A stretch of DNA of 64,000 nucleotides from Bacteroidota bacterium. GTDB taxonomy: Bacteria; Bacteroidota; Bacteroidia; Chitinophagales; Chitinophagaceae. Under the pieces are notes generated by a model that ran no database searches, was not told where the DNA came from, and saw only the letters and a program-made list of their open reading frames with translations. The stretch lies in the NCBI GenBank assembly GCA_023424015.1, contig JAFAEM010000037.1, forward strand, positions 1 through 64,000. Reading direction: 5' to 3'. Position numbers and translations under genes: made by a program. Of the stretch, positions 53,447 through 61,395 are shown in pieces (within the stretch, counting starts at the first letter, position 1; every line of letters starts with the position of its first letter).

Positions 53447-54031
53447 TTACAAACGAACTGTACCCAGAAGTTTACTGAACGTTGTAGCATCAATACCCAG
53501 GTAAGATGCCAGGTATTTATGTGGTATCAGTTGTAACACATGCGGGCTACGTTTCAACAGGGCCTTGAACTTTTGCTCCGCGCTATAGCATTGCAGCTCG
53601 ATTTGGCGTTCCAGCACACCTTTTAGTATATAGCTGGTTTGAAGCAATATCATCTTGCGGATGTTGGGATACTGATCCATCATCTGGCTGATGTTCTGAT
53701 ACGAAGTACGCAGAAACCGGCTGGCGGTGAGCGTTTCCATGAAACATTTGGATGGTGTCTGGGTAAGAAAAGAATCCGCCAGGCCCGAAAAGGAAGGAGC
53801 ATAGGTAAAAACGATCGTAGCTTCCTGTCTGTCATCCCCCACGTAATATCCGCGCTGGATGCCCTCCTGCACAAAATAAAGATATCGCTCTGTCTCACCC
53901 GCTGCGGTGAGAATCGTCTTTCGTTTACATTCAAAAGGCTGCCATCCGGAAGTAAATGCTGCCAGTTCTTCCTCTTTCAAAGGATAAATCGCGGAAATAA
54001 ACTTTTGTAGCTCCGTAGTATCGACCATCAT
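53447..54031 (-). CDS. Crp/Fnr family transcriptional regulator
   Basis: The ~194-residue protein has the cyclic-nucleotide-binding-like barrel (about 25-120, KRKTILTAAGETERYLYFVQEGIQRGYYV) and a C-terminal helix-turn-helix (about 150-190, LLKRSPHVLQLIPHKYLASYLGIDATTFSKLLGTV). This divergent group is common in Bacteroidota; no conserved cAMP contact is visible. I placed the start at ATG 54031 or 54028; the longer frame runs into the promoter of dinB on the other strand. Target unknown; it could regulate its divergent neighbour. Confidence 0.87.
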   Translation of the reverse strand: MMVDTTELQKFISAIYPLKEEELAAFTSGWQPFECKRKTILTAAGETERYLYFVQEGIQRGYYVGDDRQEATIVFTYAPSFSGLADSFLTQTPSKCFMETLTASRFLRTSYQNISQMMDQYPNIRKMILLQTSYILKGVLERQIELQCYSAEQKFKALLKRSPHVLQLIPHKYLASYLGIDATTFSKLLGTVRL

Positions 54032-54103
54032 TAAACAAAAATATAAACTTGAAGATACAAGACAGCGCTCACCAGGCCGCCTTGTTGCCTTTCCCTTATT
54101 TTG

Positions 54104-54110
54104 TACCTTG
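54104..54110 (+). promoter_or_regulatory. -7-like box of dinB
   Basis: TACCTTG fits TAnnTTG, with a TTG about 16-20 bp upstream (54082-54087). It is 20 bp before the chosen dinB start, which argues against the earlier in-frame ATG at 54101. Confidence 0.4.
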
Positions 54111-54130
54111 CCAGGCACGTTCCTTATCCC

Positions 54131-55303
54131 ATGGCCCAGGTACCACGTCATATCGCCCATTTCGACCTCGACTCATTCTTTGTGGCTGTCGAGATCATCA
54201 ATAATCCATCGCTGAAAGGCAAGCCCATCATCGTGGGTGGCAGCAGCGACAGGGGTGTTGTATCAACCTGTAGCTATGAGGCGCGGAAATTTGGAGTGCA
54301 TTCCGCGATGCCGATGCGCACAGCTGTCAAACTATGTCCACAGGCTATCCTGCTTCGTGGAAGTATGAACCAGTATAGCAAGTATTCCAGGTGGGTGACC
54401 GATATCATTGCCTCCAAAGTTCCATTGTTTGAAAAAGCGTCCATCGATGAATTTTACTGCGACCTGACGGGTATGGATAAATTTTTTAAGGTCAGCCAAT
54501 ACACAAGGGAGTTGCGTGAACTTATTATAAAAGAAACCGGGCTGCCGATCTCCTGCGGGCTGTCGTCAGCCAAGTTCATCAGCAAAATCGCCACCAACGA
54601 AGCTAAACCTAACGGCTTCCTGGAAGTGCCACATGGAAGGGAGAAAGATTTTCTATGGCCATTGAAAATAGAAAAGATAAACGGTGTGGGGAAGCAAACA
54701 GAACAGCAATTGAAAAGCTTCGGGATCTACACCATTGAAGACATTGCCCGCACACCGGTAGAGATCCTTGAAAGATATGTTGGAAGCTGGGGGCAGTCTT
54801 TATGGCAAAAGGCTCATGGTATCGGCAGCGCGGATATCGAAACCGACTGGGAACAAAAAAGCATGAGCCGGGAAAACACCTTCCACGAGAACATCTCTGA
54901 TATCGAATTATTGCATAGCGAATTGGTAAGACTGACCGAACAAAATGCCTATGACCTGCGCAGTGATGAGAAAATGACAGGTTGCCTGACAGTCAAAGTG
55001 CGGTATCCCGATTTTGAGACGGTATCCCGCCAGGAAACGATCGATTATACTTCGCTTGATGATCTGTTGATCGCAAAGGTGAAAGATCTGTTTAATAAGC
55101 TCTACCGCAAGGGTCAGCCCGTCCGGCTGCTCGGCGTTCGCTTTAGCCAGCTGATCCCTTTTACCTTGCAGATGAACCTGTTCAATAACAACGAGGAAAA
55201 GCTCAACCTCTACAAAGCCGTTGATGAAATCAAGGATCGCTTTGGGGTTAAATCGATAAAAAAAGCGGCCGCGGCCAGAAACAGGACGCGGAATCCTGAA
55301 TAA
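54131..55303 (+). CDS. dinB: DNA polymerase IV (Y family)
   Basis: This error-prone lesion-bypass polymerase has 390 residues. The palm residues are HFDLDSFFVAVE (10-21) and SIDEFYCDLTG; the steric-gate aromatic follows the first motif. Little-finger segments (SREN TFHENI region, then LLGVRFSQL near 345) are present. It ends in a basic tail AAAARNRTRNPE rather than a full beta-clamp motif, although LQMNLFN could be an inner clamp-binding peptide. I placed the start at ATG 54131 (MAQVPRHIAHFDLDSFF). Confidence 0.94.
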   Translation: MAQVPRHIAHFDLDSFFVAVEIINNPSLKGKPIIVGGSSDRGVVSTCSYEARKFGVHSAMPMRTAVKLCPQAILLRGSMNQYSKYSRWVTDIIASKVPLFEKASIDEFYCDLTGMDKFFKVSQYTRELRELIIKETGLPISCGLSSAKFISKIATNEAKPNGFLEVPHGREKDFLWPLKIEKINGVGKQTEQQLKSFGIYTIEDIARTPVEILERYVGSWGQSLWQKAHGIGSADIETDWEQKSMSRENTFHENISDIELLHSELVRLTEQNAYDLRSDEKMTGCLTVKVRYPDFETVSRQETIDYTSLDDLLIAKVKDLFNKLYRKGQPVRLLGVRFSQLIPFTLQMNLFNNNEEKLNLYKAVDEIKDRFGVKSIKKAAAARNRTRNPE

Positions 55304-55315
55304 AACCATAGTCCT

Positions 55316-55323
55316 TATCTTCG
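55316..55323 (+). promoter_or_regulatory. -7-like box of M20 peptidase gene
   Basis: TATCTTCG, 40 bp before the start, resembles the rpsP box. Its -33 element is not apparent. Confidence 0.4.
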
Positions 55324-55363
55324 CCCCTCCAGAAAAGATTATTCATCGATTAATTTTATTATA

Positions 55364-56728
55364 ATGCAAGCTTGGAAAGAATACCAGGAGAAAAACAAGG
55401 ATCGATTTTTACAGGAAATGCTCGATTTACTCCGGATACCCTCTGTAAGCGCAAAGAGTGAGCACAAGGAAGATATGCAGAAATGCGCCGAAGCAGTGAA
55501 GAAGAGTTTGATAGATGCGGGTTGCGACCGCGCCGAGGTAATGCCCACCGCAGGCCACCCGGTTGTTTTTGGAGAAAAGATAATAGACCCATCCAAACCT
55601 ACAGTATTGGTTTATGGACACTATGACGTACAGCCGCCGGAACCGCTGGAACTTTGGACCAACCCACCATTTGAACCCACGATCATCGATGGAAAAGTAT
55701 ATGCCCGGGGATCTGCAGATGACAAAGGACAGTTCTTCATGCATGTCAAAGCCCTGGAGACGCTGGTAAAGACAAATACCATGTCGACCAATATAAAGTT
55801 CCTGATCGAAGGCGAAGAGGAAGTGGGCTCACCCAACCTGGGCAACTTTGTTGCGGCCAACAAAGAACTGCTAAAAGCCGATGTGATCCTGATCAGTGAC
55901 AGTGCTATGCTCAGCCTGGAAAATCCATCCCTGGATACGGGCGTCCGTGGTCTCAGTTATATACAGGTGGAAGTGACCGGCGCCAGCCGTGACCTGCATA
56001 GCGGTACGTATGGAGGTGCCGTGGCCAACCCCATCACGATCCTCGCCAGGATGATCGCATCCTGCCACGATGAAAACAATCATATTACCATTCCGGGGTT
56101 TTATGATGATGTAGTGGTGGCCAGCGAGGAAGAAAGAGCGTTGATCAACAAAGCACCTTATAATGAAAAGGAATATATGGATGAACTGGGCGTGAAAGAA
56201 CTCTGGGGTGAAAAGGGATATACAACTTATGAAAGAACCGGCATCCGCCCCACGCTCGAAGTAAATGGAATCTGGGGAGGTTATACCGGCGAAGGAGCCA
56301 AAACGGTACTACCTTCCAAGGCTTTTGCAAAAATTTCTGCGAGACTTGTACCCAATCAGTCCTCGGATAAAATAACCGAAAAATTGTTGAGCTACTTTAA
56401 GTCCATTGCCCCAAAATCGGTAACTGTAAAAGCTGAATTGCACCACGGTGGCGAACCCTATATGACACCGATAAACAGTAAAGGATACAAGGCCGCTTCA
56501 AAAGCAGTTGAAACTACATTTGGCAAAGCCCCGATACCCGTGCGTGGAGGAGGCAGCATTCCCATTTGTTCTATTCTTGAAAAAGAGCTTGGTATTAAAA
56601 TAGTCTTTATGGGTTTTGGTCTCGATACAGACAATCTTCATAGCCCGAATGAAAAATATAATATCGATAATTATTATAAGGGTATTGAAACGATCCCCTA
56701 TTTCCATAAATTTTTTGCGACCGCATAG
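55364..56728 (+). CDS. M20 family dipeptidase
   Basis: The 454-residue zinc peptidase resembles the CNDP/DapE-like M20 group, which cuts dipeptides. Metal and catalytic residues appear in order: YGHYDVQP with H86 and D88, ARGSADDKGQ with D119, the general base in EGEEEVGS (about 149-156) and DSAMLS, with the final histidine in DNLHSPNEKY near the C-terminus. The M20 dimerisation domain lies about 195-355. No signal peptide, so it is cytoplasmic. It is separated from the next gene by ~930 bp with no coding region. Confidence 0.93.
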   Translation: MQAWKEYQEKNKDRFLQEMLDLLRIPSVSAKSEHKEDMQKCAEAVKKSLIDAGCDRAEVMPTAGHPVVFGEKIIDPSKPTVLVYGHYDVQPPEPLELWTNPPFEPTIIDGKVYARGSADDKGQFFMHVKALETLVKTNTMSTNIKFLIEGEEEVGSPNLGNFVAANKELLKADVILISDSAMLSLENPSLDTGVRGLSYIQVEVTGASRDLHSGTYGGAVANPITILARMIASCHDENNHITIPGFYDDVVVASEEERALINKAPYNEKEYMDELGVKELWGEKGYTTYERTGIRPTLEVNGIWGGYTGEGAKTVLPSKAFAKISARLVPNQSSDKITEKLLSYFKSIAPKSVTVKAELHHGGEPYMTPINSKGYKAASKAVETTFGKAPIPVRGGGSIPICSILEKELGIKIVFMGFGLDTDNLHSPNEKYNIDNYYKGIETIPYFHKFFATA

Positions 56729-57169
56729 GTTCCAAAAATTAATGACCGGGTGTTTTCGGTTGTAAATGGTGCCTCGTACAACTACGTTGATGCCGTTGGG
56801 CATCCCTGCGAGCGCTAACGATAAAAATAAAGGGCAAACCATTTCGACGAAGCATAAACATTAATACAGATCGTAAAGCCGATGACGGGGGTTACCGGCC
56901 CGTTCAGGCAGGGCTTGGATATCATGCTGGGTGAAATGGGTCTAAATTTATCGGGTGGGAGTGAAAGCTGATCGCCACTACCCGGGCTTTGTTGAAACCG
57001 GGGATTGATGGTCTTTGATGAAGCACACCGCACTTGACTCACTCAGCTAAGAAGCTATCAAGAAACCCTCAGGTATATTTCTACACGCATGATGCTATTT
57101 AGGTTGAGGTATAGATTAAGTTATAGGCTAATCCCAGCGCTATATCTGAGTAGGGTTTTTTAAATGCTA

Positions 57170-57306
57170 TCAGACACTTAAAGCTTCTGACATCTAGTAA
57201 CGCAAATTCATTAAAAGGCAATGGGTAAAAAACATTTTTTTTCGCTTTTTTTATCCTGCCCGGGTTTCACACCCCGTCAGATACTTAAAGCTTCTGACAT
57301 CTAGTA
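57170..57306. repeat. Two 30-bp direct repeats with an inner palindrome
   Basis: TCAGA(C/T)ACTTAAAGCTTC and the following TGACATCTAGTA occur at 57170-57199 and 57277-57306, differing by one base. Each has TCAGA/TCTGA arms around an AAGCTT core. Each is followed at similar distance by an ATGGGTAAAAAAC block. They may be ends or binding sites of an unidentified element. Confidence 0.65.
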
Positions 57307-57646
57307 GCTCAAGTCACGCGGAAAACCATGGGTAAAAAACGGGATTTCAACGTTTTTTTGTCGCCCTGCCCAACCACCTTATGCTTATCTTTCCTCGTTT
57401 GCTCCAAAAGTTCGTTTACCAATGGAAACCGGAGATCTGTGCGCACCAAACTCTTCCCGGAACATTTTTTCATCATCCACATAAAAAAACAGCGCTTATT
57501 TGGTAGTAGCACTTCGTATGAAACATTTAACTATTCTATTCACATCTGCATCATTAATCATCCCATGCAATAACGCCACAGGGCTTAAATAAGTAATCAT
57601 TTCTGACCCGCTGTAATTAACCTCGAATGATCAGGCGGGCTTTTTT

Positions 57647-57654
57647 TAATTTTG
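57647..57654 (+). promoter_or_regulatory. -7-like box of Hsp15 gene
   Basis: TAATTTTG fits TAnnTTTG and is 5 bp before the Hsp15 ATG. It overlaps the tail of a possible terminator T-run, so its status is uncertain. Confidence 0.35.
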
Positions 57655-57659
57655 CAGGA

Positions 57660-58046
57660 ATGGGTGAGAAAGAAAAATTGAGACTCGACAAATACCTTTG
57701 GTCCATACGCTTGTTCAAGACCAGGACCCTGGCCGCTGCGGCCTGTGATACGGGAAAGGTAAAATACAACGATCTGCAGGCAAAAGCTTCAAAAAACGTA
57801 CAGGTAGGTGATGAATATGAAATAAAAACGGAAGCCAAACGCTGGCGTATCAAAGTGACGGGCTTACTGGAAAAGAGAGTAGCCTACGCTGAGGCGATTA
57901 AGTATTATGTTGACATTACACCTGCTGAAGAATTAGAACGATTGCAATACCAGGCTGCGAGCTTTCATACCGGTAAAAGGCCGAGTAAGATAGGCAGGCC
58001 AACCAAAAAAGAAAGAAGAGACCTGGATGAATTTTTTGGAGAATAA
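57660..58046 (+). CDS. S4-domain RNA-binding protein, Hsp15-like
   Basis: The 128-residue protein has an N-terminal S4 domain (EKLRLDKYLWSIRLFKTRTLAAAACDTGKVKYND, in the form used by Hsp15/HslR), which in E. coli recognises stalled 50S subunits carrying peptidyl-tRNA. A basic tail with RPSKIGRPTKKERRDLDEFF follows, similar to that family. I placed the start at ATG 57660; an upstream ATG (57627) would include the terminator-like sequence. A 30-bp gap separates it from the lipoprotein gene. Confidence 0.88.
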   Translation: MGEKEKLRLDKYLWSIRLFKTRTLAAAACDTGKVKYNDLQAKASKNVQVGDEYEIKTEAKRWRIKVTGLLEKRVAYAEAIKYYVDITPAEELERLQYQAASFHTGKRPSKIGRPTKKERRDLDEFFGE

Positions 58047-58076
58047 GTTTTATCAACTAACAAGCCGATAACTTTC

Positions 58077-58463
58077 ATGCTTCTTTGCCGATTTATAAGC
58101 CTGATTATCCTTTTACCTCTACTCTCCCTTTCCTGCTCAAAAAGCAGTAAGGAAAAAGACCGCGAAGCGCCGGTGGTGGTGATAGAGGAACCAGTTCACA
58201 ATGCCATCGTTACCGGAGGACAGGTTTTAAATATTCGTGGCAATGTTGCCGACAATGAATTTATCCATGAGATTCATATCGAGATCAGCAATCTTCAGAC
58301 CGGGGAAGAATACCTTCACGTCCATATACACCCCAGTTCCGGTACACATTCATACAGCCATGCTTTTAATGCAGTCAGCGGCATTAGCTACCTCGTCAGG
58401 GTTATCGCTGAAGATCCATCGAATAATGTTTCGTCACAAAAAGTGGAGTTCAGCGCCAACTGA
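58077..58463 (+). CDS. DUF4625-type lipoprotein
   Basis: The 128-residue protein begins with a lipoprotein signal (LIILLPLLSLSC, lipobox cysteine 20) and a short polar linker. The mature domain is beta-rich and holds EEYLHVHIHPSSGTHSYSH with several histidines in a row pattern, as in DUF4625 proteins, where they may bind metal. It has an Ig-like look. It follows the Hsp15 gene on the same strand. Function unknown. Confidence 0.75.
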   Translation: MLLCRFISLIILLPLLSLSCSKSSKEKDREAPVVVIEEPVHNAIVTGGQVLNIRGNVADNEFIHEIHIEISNLQTGEEYLHVHIHPSSGTHSYSHAFNAVSGISYLVRVIAEDPSNNVSSQKVEFSAN

Positions 58464-58535
58464 AAGTTCGGCTGATCTGTCAACCTGTATAAGGATATGA
58501 CACCCCTGCCAACACCTAACTTCTAACTACTAACT

Positions 58536-58543
58536 TATCTTTG
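58536..58543 (+). promoter_or_regulatory. -7 promoter box of trmD
   Basis: TATCTTTG matches TAnnTTTG and lies 32 bp before the trmD start. Just upstream is a small TAACTTC/TAACTAC heptamer array (58517-58535), which occupies part of the spacer to the -33 region. Confidence 0.5.
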
Positions 58544-58575
58544 ACCGCAGGCATCCCAATAGATGCCGCCCGAAT

Positions 58576-59253
58576 ATGCGAATAGATATCATAACCGTGG
58601 TGCCCGACCTGCTGAAAAGTCCTTTTGAACACAGCATCATGAAACGTGCACAGGCAAAGGGCCTGCTCGAAGTGCATACCCATAATTTGCGGAAATGGGC
58701 GATCAATAACCAGGGGCAGGTAGATGATTACCAGTATGGCGGTGGCGCAGGCATGGTGATGATGTGTGAGCCCCTTGCCAATGCAATTGAGGAATTATCA
58801 GCTGAAAGAAAATACGACGAGATCATATACCTCACACCGGATGGCCAAACATTTGATCAAAAAATGGCCAACACACTTTCATTAAAAGAAAGCCTGTTGA
58901 TGATATGTGGTCATTACAAAGGGATCGACGAAAGGATACGCCAGCATTTTGTAACTAAAGAGATCTCCATCGGCGATTATGTATTGAGTGGCGGCGAACT
59001 GGCAGCAGCCGTGTTGGTGGATGCTATCGGACGTTTGTTGCCGGGTGTATTGAATGATGAGACCTCCGCGCTTTTTGACTCTTACCAGGACAACCTGCTC
59101 GCTCCTCCCGTGTACACACGTCCCGCTGAATTCAGGGGCTGGAAAGTACCCGACATATTATTAAGTGGTGATCCTCGTAAGGTAGATGAATGGAGAAATG
59201 ATCAGGCCCTTCAACGCACAAGGGAAAGAAGACCCGGCATGCAGGAAGAGTAA
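58576..59253 (+). CDS. trmD: tRNA (guanine-N1)-methyltransferase
   Basis: This SPOUT enzyme makes m1G37 in tRNAs that read CNN codons, preventing frameshifts. The 225 residues have the trefoil-knot motifs: GGGAGMVMMCEPL (about 56-68), LLMICGHYKGIDERIRQHF and SIGDYVLSGGELAAAVLVDAIGRLLPGVL. Length fits the family. It stands alone; rpsP and rimM, often in the same operon, are about 6 kb upstream. Confidence 0.96.
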   Translation: MRIDIITVVPDLLKSPFEHSIMKRAQAKGLLEVHTHNLRKWAINNQGQVDDYQYGGGAGMVMMCEPLANAIEELSAERKYDEIIYLTPDGQTFDQKMANTLSLKESLLMICGHYKGIDERIRQHFVTKEISIGDYVLSGGELAAAVLVDAIGRLLPGVLNDETSALFDSYQDNLLAPPVYTRPAEFRGWKVPDILLSGDPRKVDEWRNDQALQRTRERRPGMQEE

Positions 59254-59371
59254 GGGTAATATATCGGTAGACGCTGGTCCGTACCCGCAACTTTGAGGAT
59301 CGATAATCACCCCTGCTCTTTCCAAAAAAGAATAATTATAAACTATCCGCAGCGAAATCCGCAGCGAATTG

Positions 59372-59554
59372 ACTAGTGACGTGTCAAGTTTAAAATGCCG
59401 CTTCAAAAAGCTACGAGCGATGAGCTTCGAGCTTCGAGATCGATCGTTTGACCACGAAATTTGAAGTCTTGAGCCTCATGGCTCGCAGCTCGCAGCTCAC
59501 AGCTCACAGCTAAAATAAGAGAAACCCTCAATATATGGTTGACTTAACACTAGT
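59372..59554 (+). mobile_element. MITE-like element, copy B (183 bp)
   Basis: This copy is in the opposite orientation to copy A (44376-44544). Its ends are ACTAGTGACGTGTCAA and the matching ...GGTTGACTTAACACTAGT. Its inner 3' array has four heptamers (GCTCGCA twice, GCTCACA twice) against two in copy A, which explains the 14-bp length difference. A target-site duplication cannot be fixed; CTAG within the ends is possible. Its right end contains the stop codon of the DUF5723 gene. Confidence 0.75.
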
Positions 59555-61076
59555 TTGTTTTTACTTCATTCCCATCATTTGTCGACGTATTTTTATTCTT
59601 ATCACCTTCTTCTTTGGATGTAGTCCGCTTTGCTTTCTTAGCTTTTTTCTTAGCTTTCTTCAACTTGTCTTTTTGCAGTCCGCCAAATCGTAATCCCAGG
59701 TGCACGTCTGCTTGTTTTGAATCGCCCATCAACGCTGTCAGCACGCTTCCGGATCCTATAAATAAAGGCCCCATGCGTAATGAAACTCCGGCATTGAAAC
59801 TTGTCAGCTTATTATAACTCACAGGAACATATACGCCAAAAGCGCGTCCTTCATATCGTGGCGTGAGGGTGAATGAAGAATAGTATTGACTGTTATATGG
59901 CTTGTTTTCAGTGTTCACTAAACTTAACTGTCCCGACAGGTTTAGATAAAACCCGCGGTTTACATGATAGTCGGCATCAATATGGAGCGTAGTCGGTAGT
60001 CTAACCTTATAAGTTGATTCACCATTGCCGGCTGCAGGAGTAAAATATTGTGGATGATTGTCAAAAAAACTTTTTAGACTGTCGATTTCAACGTCATCAA
60101 ATTGCCTTAAGTATAATCTTCTACCACTATTTACCTCTATATCATAAGCCCCGCTTCGTTGCATGTCCCGCTTGTACTTTACCGAACCAATATCAAGCAA
60201 TGCCATCCCGATCCGGAATTTATATTTATTCAGATCCCTGCGATAGTTATTACTGTCCAATTTGTACTTTTCATGCCCGGGCCGGTACTCGTACACAAAT
60301 CCAATATCGCCGCCGAAGCCTGTGCTTTGAAAAGATGTTAGCTTATCAGCGTCAAAATCGGAAATATTGACACCACCCAGTCCCAGTTCCAGGCGGCCGC
60401 CGGCATCATACAGGTAAGGCTCATAAGACCATGAATCTTCACCAATTGAGCCTTTTAAATTGGCAATATTTAAATAGCCATTGGCTGCCCCGGCCAGGTA
60501 TTTTAAGGTAACTCCACCCTTAAAAAAATGTTTTCCTTTGTCGCTCAATATATGCCCGTAACTTAACCCAAACTCGGACCAGGCATTTACACTCATCCGC
60601 ATATTATGGGACGAGTTAATCGAATACGGTTCGTCATATTTTTGGTCGGAATCCTCCATGATCAGATCCGCCAGTTTACCGTCTATATCAATTGCGTTGA
60701 TCATGACGTGGGCCCTGCTGGTCAATGCTACAGCCCCATTCCTGCCCGTATTAAACATCAATGAAGGCCCGTGGATATTAGCATTTACATTTCCACTGGC
60801 GGCGCCGGCATTTTTACCAATAAACTGGTTTACCAGGGAATCGCCTTTAAAAGTATCCCCTATGTTTTTAAACCGAAACGAAGCCTGGTTGTTCCCTACC
60901 GATGTGCTCAGCGAAAACAGGTTGAAGTCCCACCGGTAGCGGCTATCGGCAATATTAGCGGGATTGAAAAATACACCGTTCACACCGGTGTAGTTACCGG
61001 CACGGTAACCCGGGAAATCCTGGGCGAAACCTGTTTGCGAAAAAATTAAAAGAAAAAGAAATAAATACCTTTTCAT
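59550..61076 (-). CDS. Outer membrane beta-barrel protein, DUF5723-like
   Basis: The 508-residue protein has a signal peptide (LFLLIFSQTGFAQ), then GYRAGNYTGVNGVFFNPANIADSRYRWDFNLFS, the opening of DUF5723-type, PorP/SprF-related outer membrane proteins of this phylum, followed by alternating beta strands. The C-terminus (about 466-508) is a Lys/Thr/Asn-rich, disordered tail. Its TAG stop lies inside the ACTAGT end of the MITE-like element, so the original C-terminus may have been different. No partner genes are adjacent. Function unknown. Confidence 0.8.
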   Translation of the reverse strand: MKRYLFLFLLIFSQTGFAQDFPGYRAGNYTGVNGVFFNPANIADSRYRWDFNLFSLSTSVGNNQASFRFKNIGDTFKGDSLVNQFIGKNAGAASGNVNANIHGPSLMFNTGRNGAVALTSRAHVMINAIDIDGKLADLIMEDSDQKYDEPYSINSSHNMRMSVNAWSEFGLSYGHILSDKGKHFFKGGVTLKYLAGAANGYLNIANLKGSIGEDSWSYEPYLYDAGGRLELGLGGVNISDFDADKLTSFQSTGFGGDIGFVYEYRPGHEKYKLDSNNYRRDLNKYKFRIGMALLDIGSVKYKRDMQRSGAYDIEVNSGRRLYLRQFDDVEIDSLKSFFDNHPQYFTPAAGNGESTYKVRLPTTLHIDADYHVNRGFYLNLSGQLSLVNTENKPYNSQYYSSFTLTPRYEGRAFGVYVPVSYNKLTSFNAGVSLRMGPLFIGSGSVLTALMGDSKQADVHLGLRFGGLQKDKLKKAKKKAKKAKRTTSKEEGDKNKNTSTNDGNEVKTN

Positions 61077-61395
61077 AATGGTGGATGTAAATAGAAGTTA
61101 AGAAATAGAAGAGTACTTTAAACAGATGCATTTCATATTACACAAATGAACATCCGTGGAAAATAGCCCTCGGTGGCAATTTGCCCGAAACTAATGCTCA
61201 AAAAAAATCTTTCAAATACCCATTTTTAGGTATCTCTTACGATTGTTGTCCATCGTGGCAATCCATTTTGAACCAAAAAGGAAGGAATATAATGTCTAAT
61301 TGGTAAGCTGCTCAACCGTTTGCACCAATTTCATTCCCACTGCTTTGCTATTGATTATTTCGTGAACTTGCAGTAGAATAAAAAATCAGCAAACC
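61077..61395. other. Gene-free intergenic region
   Basis: This 319-bp gap lies between the divergent DUF5723 and GH109-like genes and must hold both promoters. I see AT-rich sequence with no clear -33/-7 pair, repeat or hairpin. Confidence 0.4.

Larger units (their letters stand above)
56729..57659. other. Gene-free stretch with repeats and a terminator-like stem
   Basis: No convincing gene occurs in these 931 bp. The part 56815-57042 has an open minus-strand frame without recognised motifs. AAACCCTCAG...ATAT (57063-57078) pairs with ATATCTGAG.TAGGGTTT (57142-57158), followed by a T-run, enclosing a ~63-nt loop. Two 30-bp repeats follow at 57170 and 57277. Near 57607-57647 a CCCGC/GCGGG stem leads to a T-run just before the Hsp15 gene. 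I cannot say whether it is a relic of a mobile element or carries an RNA. Confidence 0.5.

Noticed and set aside
56815..57042. Minus-strand frame of 75 codons suspected as a transposase remnant
   Set aside because: No DDE or HTH motif, no terminal inverted repeats around it, and no recognisable family.
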